Below, piece by piece: positions 1-11,379 of a stretch of 64,000 nt of DNA (position 1 is the stretch's first letter; every line of letters starts with the position of its first letter). Source of the stretch: Cladosporium sp. IMV 00045 (taxonomy: Eukaryota > Ascomycota > Dothideomycetes > Cladosporiales > Cladosporiaceae); NCBI GenBank assembly GCA_001931905.2, contig MSJI02000086.1, positions 9,299 through 73,298 of the forward strand, written 5' to 3'. The notes under the pieces were generated by a model. That model saw only the letters and a list, made by a program, of their open reading frames with translations, was not told the DNA's origin and searched no databases. A program made the translations under genes and the position numbers.

Positions 1-2
1 TT

Positions 3-191
3 GCCAAGGGGGCGAGGGCGATTTGTCTTGGGTGCGCGGGCATGGCGGGCATGGACGTTACGGTCAGGGAGGCTTGTGTTGAGGCACTTGGGGAGGAGGA
101 GGGTGGTAGGATTGTGATTGTCGATGGCGTGGTTAGTGGGTTCGTGCATCTTGATGGGGTGACGAGGGTGCTTGCTTCTGCTGCGAAGTAG
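3..191 (+). CDS. Asp/Glu/hydantoin racemase family protein, C-terminal fragment
   Basis: Partial gene cut by the left window edge; only the last 62 codons are visible, read in the third frame and ending at TAG 189-191. The peptide starts near AICLGCAGMAGMDV and ends VDGVVSGFVHLDGVTRVL. The GCAGMAG motif is the second catalytic-cysteine loop of the Asp/Glu and hydantoin racemase superfamily, and a following I-D-G-V segment is also usual there. Fungal members resemble yeast Dcg1, which is linked to allantoin and nitrogen catabolism. The substrate cannot be told from this fragment. The family assignment is inferred from a short motif and the N-terminal catalytic cysteine lies outside the window. 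Confidence 0.6.
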   Translation, partial: AKGARAICLGCAGMAGMDVTVREACVEALGEEEGGRIVIVDGVVSGFVHLDGVTRVLASAAK

Positions 192-1236
192 GCGCGATGA
201 GAAAATTGTGAAGGAAGGGCGAGAGAGCGACCGTTGTCCATCCCTTCCGACCAGCGATTGGCATACTCAATCGTCTTCCACATAACGAAATGAAACAGGA
301 ACCAGTCAGGAGCAACGAATTATCGAGATCATACCATTCATTGCCCAATTCATTCCTGTAACAATCTACCAGAAAGAAAAGACAAGAAAACCAGCCGTTG
401 AGCCATTCTAGTTTACCATCATCAGTACTCGCCAATCAACAGGCGAACGAACTCGCTTTAAGCGGACGGCAGTAAGAAAAAGCCAAGCAAGAGAAAAAGC
501 AAGAAGCAGTGAAAAAGGCTCAAATCACGGAAAGGGAAACAAGACTTGGAAATTTGCAGAGGAAACCAGTGCACCCAGAAACAATAACAATAAGCAATAG
601 ATAATAACAATTCCGAATGACAAAAAATTACAGCGCCTTCTCAATCGATGAAACCAAAATCTTTCCACCACCCCATCCCATCCCACTTCCGATAACCCCA
701 TTCCAAATGATACCAGCGACGAGCCAGTCTACCTCTTGATTGACCCCATCTTTCCTTCCCCTCTTTCCGCTCCCTCAGTCAGAATCTCCGCGGGATGCTC
801 CAAACCACCGAGTTTGGGCTTCTGCACAGAAGAGACGTGTTCGTGTTTCGGAAAACACTCGTGCGCATACCGATACAACTTCGACGTTGAGAAACTCCTC
901 CAAGCGGCTTAGCTCACGGTTTCCCAGAACAAGAAGCTTTGCTTGGAAAGGCCTCTGATCTGCAAGTTACAGATGGTCCGAAGTCGGGATTGAATGAAAT
1001 GATAGTATGCGGTCAGTGACGCGTGAATCGAGCGCGCGGATTGAGTCGAGGAGCGGCGTGGTTTTACGCTGCGCCGGGGCCTCCTGCTGTTGTCAAAGTG
1101 TTTGTTCTGATATCCTGGTGATTGTGTGCTGGAATGTTTGGGCACGTGAATTTTTGAAATGCTGTATGGCAAGGTCCGACAGAAGTGATGGCCCTCTGGA
1201 TAAAGTTTGTTGAGGGTTTGCAAGGTGGAAGTTTGC
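192..1236. other. Intergenic region, racemase 3' end to SSD1 3' end
   Basis: About 1 kb between two convergent genes. It should hold both 3' UTRs. Only short overlapping ORFs in conflicting frames are present. I see no RNA gene or repeat. Confidence 0.5.
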
Positions 1237-4200
1237 TCAGAGCGCATAGGGGTTGAGAGAGCGGATGGTCAAGCACCTGGAAAATATGTTAGTACGGATT
1301 ATCTTGTGGAATTAAATGCGAATCACTTACGGTGGGCTCTTGGTGAGGTCCGTCTTGAGCAACACCGGCACGCGGGTCATCTCACGAACATCCTGGATGC
1401 AGTTGTTGCCGTCCTGGCGCAGGGAGAACAGGTCCAAGTACTTGTCCTTGTTGGAGGAAGCATTCTCGATGCGGCTGTCGCTCTGGCTACGCTGAGGAGC
1501 AAGCCCGTTGCGAGGCGGGCTAGGCGGACCAGATTGGGTGGCGCGGTCGCCGTTCAGAGCGACACCAGCGTGGTCGGCAGTGGTGTCAGAGGCAGCATCG
1601 TCATCGTCGTCGAACAGAGCATCAACGTCGTTGCTGTCGATGGTGCCCGTGTTCATGGAGCGACGCTCAGCTTCCTGCTTTTCCTTTTCACGAGCAGAAA
1701 CGGCTTCGCGGGCCGCAGTGGATGCTCCACGGCCGAGGGCCTTGGGACGCTCGTCTTCAGGCACGAAAGTACCGGAGGGAACGCCCTTCTCCCAGTAGAG
1801 CTCCAACAGACGAGTGTCTTTGTTGAATTCTGCCTTCTTGAGCGGCAGCTGATCGCAGTGCACGCGCTTCTCGAAGCCGTACTCAGGGATAAGGACATCG
1901 AAAGCACTCTCGTACACGCAAACGACGATACCGACGCTGATGAGGTCGGTGTTGGATTCCTGGGCCGTACGGTTCATCATGCGGCAAGACTCGATGTGAA
2001 CACTCTGTTCCTGGGCAGCGAAAGCCGAGTCCTTCTTGGTGTTGCAGCTCTCGGCGGTCTTCGCAAGGTTCTCGGCATCCTCGTTGAACTCAATCGCACC
2101 GTCAGAGAGCGCGGCTTCGAGCTGACGATGGACAACAATGTCCGCGTAACGGCGAGACGGATTGGTGAAGTGGGTGTAAAGAGGCACGTTGAATGCGTAG
2201 TGCGAAAGGCTGTTGTCAGGGATCTTGCTCGGGATGAAATACTTGGCACGCTGCATGGCCTTGACGACGAGCGTCTCCATGCCCTTCCTCACATCAGGGT
2301 CCTCAATGCGGAAGAGGCTGTTCTGGAGAGCAGCGCTGCTGGAGATGTCAATTTCATAGCCAATGTTGTTCATCCGCTCGGCGAACAAGTGCAGACGACG
2401 CTGGTTGGGGGATGACTGGCGGCGGAGGAGTGCCTTCTCAGGCATAGCAGCATGGATTTTCTCTGCGACGAAAGAGTTGGTCTTGTGGCTGAGCTCCTCG
2501 ATCATTTCGTGAGATGGGCTGGAGTCGAAGATATTCTGCTCGACCGGCACGTTCTCATCGTCCAACTGGTACATCAGGCGAAGAGGAGGAATGGAGGATT
2601 CCTCACCACCGAAGCGGGCCTGGCGGAAGCGCTGGGTGACGCTGTGCAGGATTTGGATGTCCTGGACACGACTTTGGTCGAGCGTAGGGGTGCCGTTGCC
2701 GTTGATAACGGAGTCGACCTCCTCGTATGAGAGCTTTCCAGAGCTCTTGATCACACTTTTGCCGATCCAGGTCTCATCCTCGAAGATTTGACCAGTGGAG
2801 GCGTTGACCTTGAATACGACAGAGACAGTGTAGCGCTCCTCGCCTGGCTGCAAGCAGCAGATCTCGGCAGACAACTTAGCCGGCAGCATGTTGACGCTCC
2901 TATTCATCAGGTAGACACCGGTGCCACGCTTCTTGGCCTCGCGGTCGACAAGGGAGTTAGCCTTGACGAAGTGTGCCACATCGGCAACGTGAACACCGAT
3001 CTCGTAAATACCATCGCCGAGATCCTTGAGGTGGAGTGCATCATCGAGCTCCTTGCTGCCGTTCGGGTCGATGGTGAAGGTCCTCTCCTCGCGGAAGTCA
3101 CGGCGGTTGGCGAGAGCTTCTTCGCCATCATTGGCAACAGACCACTCTTCGTGACCGATGTTCTTGATGACAGCATCAGAGAACTCGTCGGGGCCGAAGT
3201 TGTTGTCGCGGAGCAGTGCGTCGGTCTCCACCTTAAGTTCACCGGCTTCTCCGAGCTGTTCGACCAAGGTACCGAAAGGATGCAGAGAAGTGATGGGCCA
3301 GCGCTTGATGCATGCAACAAAGATCTTGCTGGCGTAGTCCTGGTGACGCTCCACAAAGTCCTTGGGTGCCTGCTCGGTCGGGATGGCAATCAGAGGCACG
3401 CGCTTGTCGGTCGGCTTGAACCAGACAATCTTCGGCCTTTCTTGCTGGCGCTCCTGTTGACGGGCGTTGCCGCCCTCGCGAGCCTGGCGCTCGGCCTCCT
3501 GCTTCTCCTTGGTAGCCTGGCTGCTGGGGCGAAGCAGACCAAGAGTACCCGAGAACATCTGGCCAGCAACGCGCTCAATGACAGCCACGACGTGACCAGC
3601 GTAGAGAGGCTTCTGGTCGTCGTTGATCTCGTCCTCCTCCATAAGGAGCAGACTCTGACCTTCGACTTCGACATCGTCGTTCTTCTTCTGGGTAGGGCGC
3701 TGCTTCAAGCTCCCACGACGGCGAATGCCACCCTCTTGAGCGGCGGAAGAGCTCTCGGGCTGAGTGGTGGCGTCGTTGACAGCGTGGATGCTGCCGCTTC
3801 TATCAGAGACATCCTTGCGCTTCTTCTTCTCTTCCTTTTCGCGCTTCTGACCCCAGACCTCATCAACATCGAGGAGCTCGATGGCAACGAGGTCACCCTC
3901 AAGTGCGCGGTTGCGGTCCTTGCTGCCGCAAATGAAAATGTCGGCGTCGAGATCGGCGGTGGTGACGTAGGCATCGCTGCGGTTCTTCTTGTTGACGCGG
4001 AGAGTACCCGCGACAAGTTGGCCGTCGGCGAGCAGGGCCGGCAAAGTGGCCTGCGGAAGGTAAGGAGTGAAAAGCGTCTTGCGCTGCTGTTGCTGGTTGC
4101 CCATGCCCGGGCCCATCTGAGGAGCGTTGTGCTGGCTGCCAGTGATCGTGGCAAGGTTGGGCTGGATACCTGCCTGCTGGTATGCCTGGATCTGAGCCAT

Positions 4201-5503
4201 TTGGAGAGGGTTGAGCTGCTGGCCAGCGAAGACGTTGGGCTGCTGGAGGAGAACCTGGCCTTGAGGCATCTGCATCACGTTGGGCTGCTGGTACTGGAAG
4301 TTGCCAATAGAGCTGACGGACTGCGCCTGCATGGAGCCACGCTGGCGGTGGCCAGGCTGGAAAGGCTGTGCGCTAGCATGCTGGTTCATGTTGAAGTTAC
4401 CCATGTTTTGGCCCTGCTGGTCGTTGTTGGCGGGAGCCTGAGGCTGGCGCCAATTAGAGTCGAAGTTACGCGAACTCTGTCTGCCATGGCCGCTGCTGCG
4501 ACGGAGCACGTCACCCTGGGAGTTGGCACCAGCATCGGTGGTGGCCTGCGGCGGGGGGAACTGGAATCCTGAGGGACCTCCACGACCACTGCTGGCCATG
4601 CCACGGCCACCAACGGCCATGCTCTGGCTACGACCGTGGCCGCGGCCAGCCATACCACCTCTCGTGGCGCTGGTGGGAGTTTGCAGCGTGTCGCTCGGGT
4701 TCGCAGGGCTTTCGGAACGGTTGGAAGCTGCTGGCGAGGCGCCGCTGGCGTTGGGGATGGGGAATTGGAAGCCACTAGACTTCCTCTTCGCCTCAGCCGC
4801 CTCGGCGGCCTTCTTCGCCTCTGGGAGAGCGAGCGAGTGTCTCCTGTTGTGACCGCTGCCGGCCGATCCACCTCCTCTACCGCCGCGCGGAGCATTGTTC
4901 TCGCCTCGGTTCTGGCCAGCAGGGAAGCTGAAGTCGCCAGAGCCACCAAATCCAGACGCACCGCTGGAGGGTGCCGGAGGAGGGCCCATACCCATATTAG
5001 GCATTGCGGATTGGTTACGGCGGTGGCCACCGGGAGCTCCCAGTCCACTAGTCATGGGAACGTTGAGCTGCTGCTGTCCCATTTGACCCATCTGACCCTG
5101 CTGGAACTGGAAAGCATTGGGGTTCTGGTTGACCTGGAGATTTTGCATCTGGCCTTGCAGCTGCTCGTACTGGGTGGGAAGCTGTTGCTGCTGGGGGATC
5201 ATGCCCATATTAACATACTGCTGGTGGGTCGCGGCGATTTGCTGCTGTTGTTGCTGCAGCATCTCAATCTGCTGAGCGAGTGCAAGTTGCTCCACTGTGA
5301 AGATGAATCAGTATGGGGAGATAGCGACATGGTGAGGTTGTACGATCGATAGTATAGCGATGATACAATGCGTGGAGTGGTGATATGAAGACAGGAGGAC
5401 ACGTACTCATCAATGGAGTCATCTCGGACGGACTGCGACGGTGTGCAATGTGCAGGCGACGGCCGGCGGGGCCCTGAGGACCTGTCTGACCAGGCTGATC
5501 CAT
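1237..5503 (-). CDS. SSD1: Ssd1, RNB-fold RNA-binding translational repressor
   Basis: Three exons: 5407-5503, 1331-5294 and 1237-1276, giving 1366 aa. Intron 1 (5295-5406) ends CACAG. Intron 2 (1277-1330) has GTAAGT, a perfect TACTAAC branch site and TTCCAG, and restores a C-terminus ending TIRSLNPYAL that a single-exon reading would lose. The N-terminal 400 residues are disordered and Gln/Gly/Ser rich, followed by cold-shock-like domains and an RNB domain. Ssd1 binds mRNAs, many for cell-wall proteins, and controls their translation and localisation. At D775 the RNB metal cluster reads D-P-N-G-S-K-E-L-D-D: the second catalytic Asp of Dis3/Rrp44 is Glu781, which fits the non-catalytic nature known for Ssd1. 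The N-terminus carries four H-x-R-x-x-S sites (HRRNQS, HNRRHS, HGRSQS, HGRQSS) and F-x-F-P motifs, matching the phosphorylation and docking motifs of the NDR kinase Cbk1. Confidence 0.93.
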
Positions 5504-7009
5504 TGTATATATCTGCGGAAGTATGACGTCGCGGTATCGGGGAACGATTCACGGGGGTGTGGACGTATTAGTTGTCAGGACTCGGGTAGTATGCGGTACC
5601 GACGTCGAGCTCTGGATGTGTGATAAGAGTGCTGATAAGTGGTGGTGCTGGTTGTGTCGAGCTGGTCGAGGTGACGTGTGCAATATCGAGGGTGGTGGGA
5701 TTTGCTTTTCTTCTGGCGTATGCGGGAACCGACGGGGCAAACTTGGCGTGGGATTGCTTGTACAAGAGTGCGAGCGTGAGTGTAGTATTGGAGCAAGTAT
5801 GTTTTGGTGAGAGTGTGTGTGTTGATCTTCTGTCTGCGGTGCGGCGGAGAGAGTGTTGTTGACCGGGGCGAGCTGGCCAGAGGCAGTCGGGGCGACGCTG
5901 TGGGAGGAGAGGAAGGGAGCTCCTGGACGAGGCGGGGAGGGCCTCAAGAACGACGACGCCGAACACAAGCAAGAGCGATGGAGGGAGCGGTGTGAACAGA
6001 CACTGGTAGTGGTAGTGGAGGGAATGAGGGTGGTGGATAATGAGGGATTGGTGGTGGTGGTGGTGGTGGAGTGAGTAGTATGTTGGAGAGAGAGAAGTGT
6101 AAGGGAGGCGGCGGCAGTAGTAGTGTATCAGCGATGAGACGGGATAGACAGCGTGAGCACTGGTAGGATGATGCGAAGGGTGTGGAGAGAGGCTGCGGGT
6201 CTGGCCGCACACGCTATGGAAACTCGCTTGTGAGAGAGAAGCTCTGAAAGACACCACACTACCAGAGTACCTGCCTCTCAGTACCAGCAGTGAACAAAGC
6301 TCGTAGGTAGCGCTGCGTCTGATTGCTCTGCCTTCTCTGATCGCGATCAAAACCATGACGTATTTCCTAACAAGCAGCATCGAGTGAGGAGTGATTCAAG
6401 CACGTTATCAGGTATTTTATTATTCTGCTACAGCTGTCCTGTGTCAACGGTCGTTGCTAAGCCGGAGTCGTCGTCACTGCTCGCTGCAGATCACTCCATC
6501 GCCATCGGGCGGTATGGTATAGCTGTACTCTGTCTATGTATACCTACACACATGAAAGTATCCGCGTATCTTCTTGACAGGCAGCTGTTCCATCAGCATG
6601 CTCCTCCACCGAGGCTGTGTCGACGACAAGGTTTGCCTTACGACACGTGCATTAAGGCGATTTATATCGCGTGTGCATGTGCTCGTGTGAGGCCGGCCTT
6701 ACCTATTACATGTACATACATACATGTAGACGTACAGGTGTAACGACTTGCCTGCTTACATGTCCTGCATCTGCATGGCTTGCCTGCCTGCAACGTGCAA
6801 TCGTCAGCAAACGACGACGCCCAAGACACGGCGGCGTTGCATCGACTCTCATCAATCTGCCACACCCGCCGGTTCGAGATGAGACGTCGCCCATTAGCCG
6901 AGCCCTGATGAATCCGCTGCTGCTGTGACGCTGCTTGTCCATGTCCGTCATGCCGCTTGGATAAATGAGTGCTCCAAGCGGAAGGGCTGCCCGTCGATTT
7001 TTGATGAGT

Positions 7010-7045
<36 letters not shown>

Positions 7046-7492
7046 TCTGATGTCCCTCCCCCTGAGAGCTTCCATGCCTTGGCCAGCAGTTCAAGGAGGA
7101 GGCACGAGCATCAGCAAGGCGATGCTAAAGTGGTAGTAGGGTTCGTTTAGACCTGCCGCTTGGCTGCACCGGAGGCGATTCCACCCTTCACCGAAAGCCT
7201 CTAAGCGTCGGCCCGAGCCTCGAGCTAAAGTGAACAATCCCGACGATGCGCTTCACGACACGCAGATTGTCTCTGGCTCTGGCTGGCTATCAATAATCCA
7301 GTACGGTCCTCCACTTCACTTCAGTACTAATGACTCAACTATTATGAGTTCAATCATCGCTCTCGCTGCTTCGCCTTCATTCGACCTCTCTATTCACTAC
7401 TCCTAATGTTCAAAAGCAAACACCATCACCGCCTTTGATCGCATTTTATTCCTCCATCTCGATTCAAAACCAGACAAACACAAAACGCAAAG
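5504..7492. promoter_or_regulatory. Divergent SSD1/GLE1 upstream region
   Basis: Nearly 2 kb between two divergent start codons. It must contain both promoters and probably long 5' UTRs. The SSD1-side half is CT-rich in the sense of transcription. An acceptor-like CCGCAG lies 9 bp before the SSD1 start codon, with CTAAT upstream, so a 5' UTR intron is possible. No ORF here looks like a conserved gene. Confidence 0.55.
7010..7045. repeat. (ATG)12 microsatellite
   Basis: Thirty-six bases of uninterrupted ATG trinucleotide repeat in the upstream region of GLE1. It lies outside any supported coding region. Confidence 0.9.
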
Positions 7493-9346
7493 ATGAGCTC
7501 TCCCATACGACGGACAAACTCGCGCTCCAGCCCAGCAAGACACACACCCAACGGCTTCCGCCGCTCACAAGCGAACGCATACCACTCACCCTTGCGCAAC
7601 AACGCCAACACCAACAACGCCGACAGTCCCTCCCGGCTCATCGAGGAATTCAGCAAAGTCTACATTGAAGATGAAAAGGCCTTCAGGAAGAAGCTGGACG
7701 AGCAATGCGACGAGCAGGAGCGCCTTCACAGACAAGCGCTGGAGAAATCTCTGAAAGAACACGAGGAGATCCGCCACAGTGCTGAGATTGCGCGGGAAAG
7801 GTTGCAACTGGAGGTGGAGCGGCTGAAGTTGGAAAGGGCTGAGCAGGAACGGCGCGCTTTGGAAAAAGAACAACGGCAGGCCGCTGAGGCTGAAGCTGCG
7901 GCGCGACAACGCGAGCTTGAAGAGGTGAAGCGACGTGAGGAGGTATTGCAGCAGGCCGCGGCGAAGCAGAGAGAAGTGGAGGAAGCACAGAGGCGCATTG
8001 AGGCTCAGAAGAAGCAGGAGGCGGAGGACAAAGCCAAACGAGAGGCCGAGAGAGCTAAAGAAGAAGCAGACAGAAAGGCAAAGGAAGAGGCTGCGAAGAC
8101 AGAACGGGAAGCAGCAGAGGCTGCAAAGAAGGCTGCACCACCTGTCGCACCAGCGGTCCAACAACCACAGGCAGCAGCAGCAGCATCAAAGCCCGCGACG
8201 AATGGAATACAGGCAGCGCAACCAACAGCATCCACACCTACTTCCACCACAACAGTCTCTGGACCTACGAGTAATGGGGTCCTCGTACCCAAGGGCATTC
8301 TTACACCCATGCAAGAACGTGAGGCCGAGCATAAGAGATACTTGAATCTCCACAAGCTGCTTAAGGAAATGAGGCAAAATACTCTCGATCAAGCAAAACA
8401 ACTAGGAATCAAGAACGACCTAGGCGACATGAGGCGCGAGCTCAAAAAGGTCATTGGACAAATGAACAAGGTCGACAAAGTTGCCAATCGTCAAAGTGTG
8501 AGTATTCAGACCTTCAGGCAACCAAACTCGAAAATCGACTGACACTCGCAGATGACTAAAATCAAACAAATCCTCCTCCAAGCAGCGCAGATGCAACAGA
8601 TCATGATCGACGTAACGCCCTACATCGTCAGCCTCCCGCCCCAAAAACTGCGACAAGACGGCGGCGGAAACACACAATACCCCGCCATTCTCCTCTTCCT
8701 CCTCAACCACTTCGCCAAAGCCATCATGTCTCAGCTCTCGCAGGAAGTGGCCCGCGACACCCACGCCGCGGACCCCATCGGCATCCTTGTCGTGACCATC
8801 TTCGCGTCGCCCGAATTCCTTTTCAACGGCCGCTCGCTCATCGACGTCCTCTGGGCCAAATACCACAAAGTCTGCCCCGTGTTGTTCGGCATCTACGGCT
8901 CCCAAAAAACCGCCGCCGGCCGCGCACGTCTGGGCTGGCGCATCGACGACGGCGCAGAAGTCAGTGCCCAAGAGCACTACGACCATATGGTCGGGTTCGC
9001 CGCGGGTTTTGCCGCCATCACGCTGCGCGATTTCACCAAATCGAAGAACAAATCCCCGGCCCCCGTCCACCTGTACTGGACCTCTCTCGCGCGCATCGTC
9101 AGCACGCCGAACAACGAGCAGACTCCCACGCACTACATCGTCCTGAACAACATGCTCAAGCACTCCGTCCCGCGCTTCATCGGCTTCTACGGCGCGGCCG
9201 CCCTCGCTGCTCTGCGCGCCGCTTGCGTCACGTTCCCCTCCGCCGGCGGTCCGCTGGGTCCTTCGGGCACGGGGCCCGACTCGACCGTGCTCGCCGTGCA
9301 GTCTTTGCCCATGACGTGGCAGAAAGACCTCAATGTCACGCTTTAG
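7493..9346 (+). CDS. GLE1: Gle1, mRNA export factor
   Basis: Two exons, 7493-8497 and 8552-9346; the 54-nt intron has GTGAGT, a CTGAC branch site and CGCAG. The product is 599 aa. Residues 1-50 are basic and Ser/Arg rich; about 50-215 form a long, highly charged Glu/Arg/Lys/Ala coiled coil; then comes a Pro/Ala/Gln linker; about 260-599 are the HEAT-like GLE1 domain. Gle1 sits on the cytoplasmic face of the nuclear pore and, with inositol hexakisphosphate, activates the DEAD-box ATPase Dbp5 to strip export factors from mRNA. The end, MTWQKDLNVTL then TAG, fits the family. However, the reading frame continues open after this TAG for 96 codons (see the 9347-9637 entry). This gene has no second copy in the window to compare with. 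Confidence 0.9.
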
Positions 9347-9637
9347 GAGGGCCCGGGCGATGAGGAATTTCTTGCCGACGACCAAAAGACTTCAGCGCAT
9401 GCGCATGCTTTGCCGCCCTTGTCGAGTCTCATCTCGAGCAGCCTGTCTTCCTCGATCCACAGCAACATCAACAGGAGCGAACCCACCTCCACCACAACGC
9501 CTCTCAACGGCTACGGCCACTACAGCGCTCAACGCGTCCCCGCCTTCTCTGGTATCGTACACGGAGGAGGAGCAGGAACTTCCCAGATGGGCTATCAGAC
9601 CCGCACACAGGGCTCTTGGTCCTGGAATAGATCGTGA
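9347..9637 (+). other. In-frame open extension downstream of the GLE1 stop codon
   Basis: Directly after the GLE1 TAG (9344-9346) the same frame stays open for 96 codons to TGA 9635-9637. It would read EGPGDEEFLADDQKT, then a Ser/Thr/Asn-rich tail ending GSWSWNRS. It has no ATG near its start and would need readthrough, an edited or mistaken base, or an alternative splice to be translated. The region could equally be 3' UTR that is open by chance. Confidence 0.4.
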
Positions 9638-9924
9638 ATAGAGAAGAAGAGAAAACCCGTGGGAAGTTTTGCGTCTTATGTAAACTCATCACGCAAGAAT
9701 TGAAAGACACTTTTAGCTCGAGGACATCTGACGTTTCTGAATTTGACCTTTTTCTTATTTATCTTCCTCGTAGGAATGGCCTTTGTCATTACTCTCCCTT
9801 CTCCAGGGATGGTCATGGATATCTGTGACCTAAGAAGAAGCTGGAAGGAATTCTGGCTGATAATAGAATCCTCTATGGCTGTCTACTAGAAGGCGGATCT
9901 ATAGGAAATCTCTGTCTTCGGGGC

Positions 9925-9948
9925 GAGAGAGAGAGAGAGAGAGAGAGA
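9925..9948. repeat. (GA)12 microsatellite
   Basis: Twenty-four bases of uninterrupted GA dinucleotide, downstream of GLE1. Confidence 0.9.
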
Positions 9949-10902
9949 AGAGGGTTTGATGTGACACTACATTTATTGCAATGAACGATTGGCTTCTGTG
10001 TTTGTCTTATGTGCCCGGTGCCTCTCTGTGAGGCACATACCTTAACCTTCTGTACATGTAAGGTATGTATATCGGTCCGGCTTCTTATCATTTCACCTAG
10101 ATCCAGTTTTGAGGAGAGCCTCCATCTGAGACTTGCAGTCTTTAGGACTTGGGTCCGCAGACTTTGGTTTTTGCGCACCTCTACTAGCAAGATACTAAAC
10201 GCAGTACTTAGCCTTGCCAAGGAAGTTGCCGCGAAGGTAATTTTGCCGCGTTTGTGGTTTATTTCCAGACGAGAAGCGTACGTTATATGTATACGCGGCA
10301 GGGCAGCGCGGTAGTGTGCCATGGGCGGGCGGGTAAGGCGGTGACGATGGTGGACCACAGAAGATCAGATGCACATGCTCAGTAAAAAACTCACACAGGC
10401 CAAGTGATAGTGCGAGGAGAAGAGTGGAGGCGGCAGATAGCCTCATCTCAGCCAGCGGTGGGCGAAGGAGGGAGATTCTCAAGTGTTCCAGGCACACGAT
10501 CATGCCCACTCGCTTGCCCCTCATCAGGCCAGGTGAGGACATAGCGTACTGTAAACTTCCTCTGTTCGGACGGACGCCCCTTTCCCGACCCTGAGCCAGA
10601 GAAGGGGAGAGGCACGAGACTAGAGGTACGCGGGCAAAGCGTTTGGGATGGGAAATAATAATAAGAAATGTTAGTCTAATAAGGTGCTGCGCCATACTAC
10701 TACCACTACCTGCCTACTACCTGCCTTTCTACCTTTCTTTTTTCCTCCTCGGCGGCATCTTGTCGCCCTGCCTGTCTTTCCATCTGCCCTTATGCTCTTC
10801 TTCTTGTCGTCTGCGGTTTGAGTGCCGCATCCATACCACTCGTGTAAGTGCTTCTCCCCAGCCTGTTCTACTCGTTCGTGTGTATATACATGCACACAGA
10901 CA

Positions 10903-10928
10903 GACATACATACATACATACATCCATC
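10903..10928. repeat. Short (CATA)n / (CATC)n repeat
   Basis: Imperfect tetranucleotide run of CATA units passing into CATC units, within the EKI1 upstream region. Confidence 0.7.
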
Positions 10929-11379
10929 CACGCAAGTCACCCACACACACCTCAACCCCTCTCGCCAAAACGTCATGCAGGCAAAGAGGGCGCCACTCTC
11001 TCATCGAGACGGTCCGCCGGCGTGGGTACAGCTTCAGCCTTTCAGGCACACCGAGAGCTTGACTTTGCCCAGGGTCGGGTCGAGGTTATTGTGGACACCT
11101 TCTCTACCACTGCAGTAGTTCTGTAGTAGTCAACCCACTACTGCCCTTCAGCCGACTTGACCTCTCCTCCCCTCCTCCTCCCTCTCTTCGTTTTCCCTCT
11201 CCTCCCTCTCTCCTACACAACACCTCCTCTGAGTCCAGGCCACGAGGAAACTCCTGCCCCAACCACTGGTTTCCTTCCGGCAGAAGCTATAATGCTAACT
11301 GCACTGTCCATTGAACAGTACAGTTTCTCGACTTTCACCACTTTACTCTACCGCCCTCCCTGCGGAGGAATCGCCCTAG

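Larger units (their letters stand above)
9638..11379. promoter_or_regulatory. GLE1 3' flank and EKI1 upstream region
   Basis: About 1.7 kb without a supported gene. The EKI1-proximal 230 bp (about 11,155-11,235) is a strong CT-rich tract, common just upstream of fungal starts. The region also holds a GA microsatellite near 9.93 kb and a CATA-type repeat near 10.91 kb. The duplicated block begins at 11,344. Confidence 0.5.

Noticed and set aside
1207..2415. Long plus-strand ORFs over SSD1 (also 2788-4572), 402 and 594 codons
   Set aside because: They are antisense shadows of the SSD1 coding frame, Leu/Val rich with no family motif; SSD1 itself is well supported.
5568..6380. 270-codon minus-strand ORF upstream of SSD1 containing His and Ser/Pro runs
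   Set aside because: Low-complexity CT-rich leader read in a chance-open frame; it runs into stop before the SSD1 start and matches nothing.
11180..11211. Two CCCTCTCT motifs in the EKI1 leader that match the published Ssd1-binding consensus CNYUCNYU
   Set aside because: CT-rich leaders are everywhere in fungi, so two matches in such a tract carry little weight.
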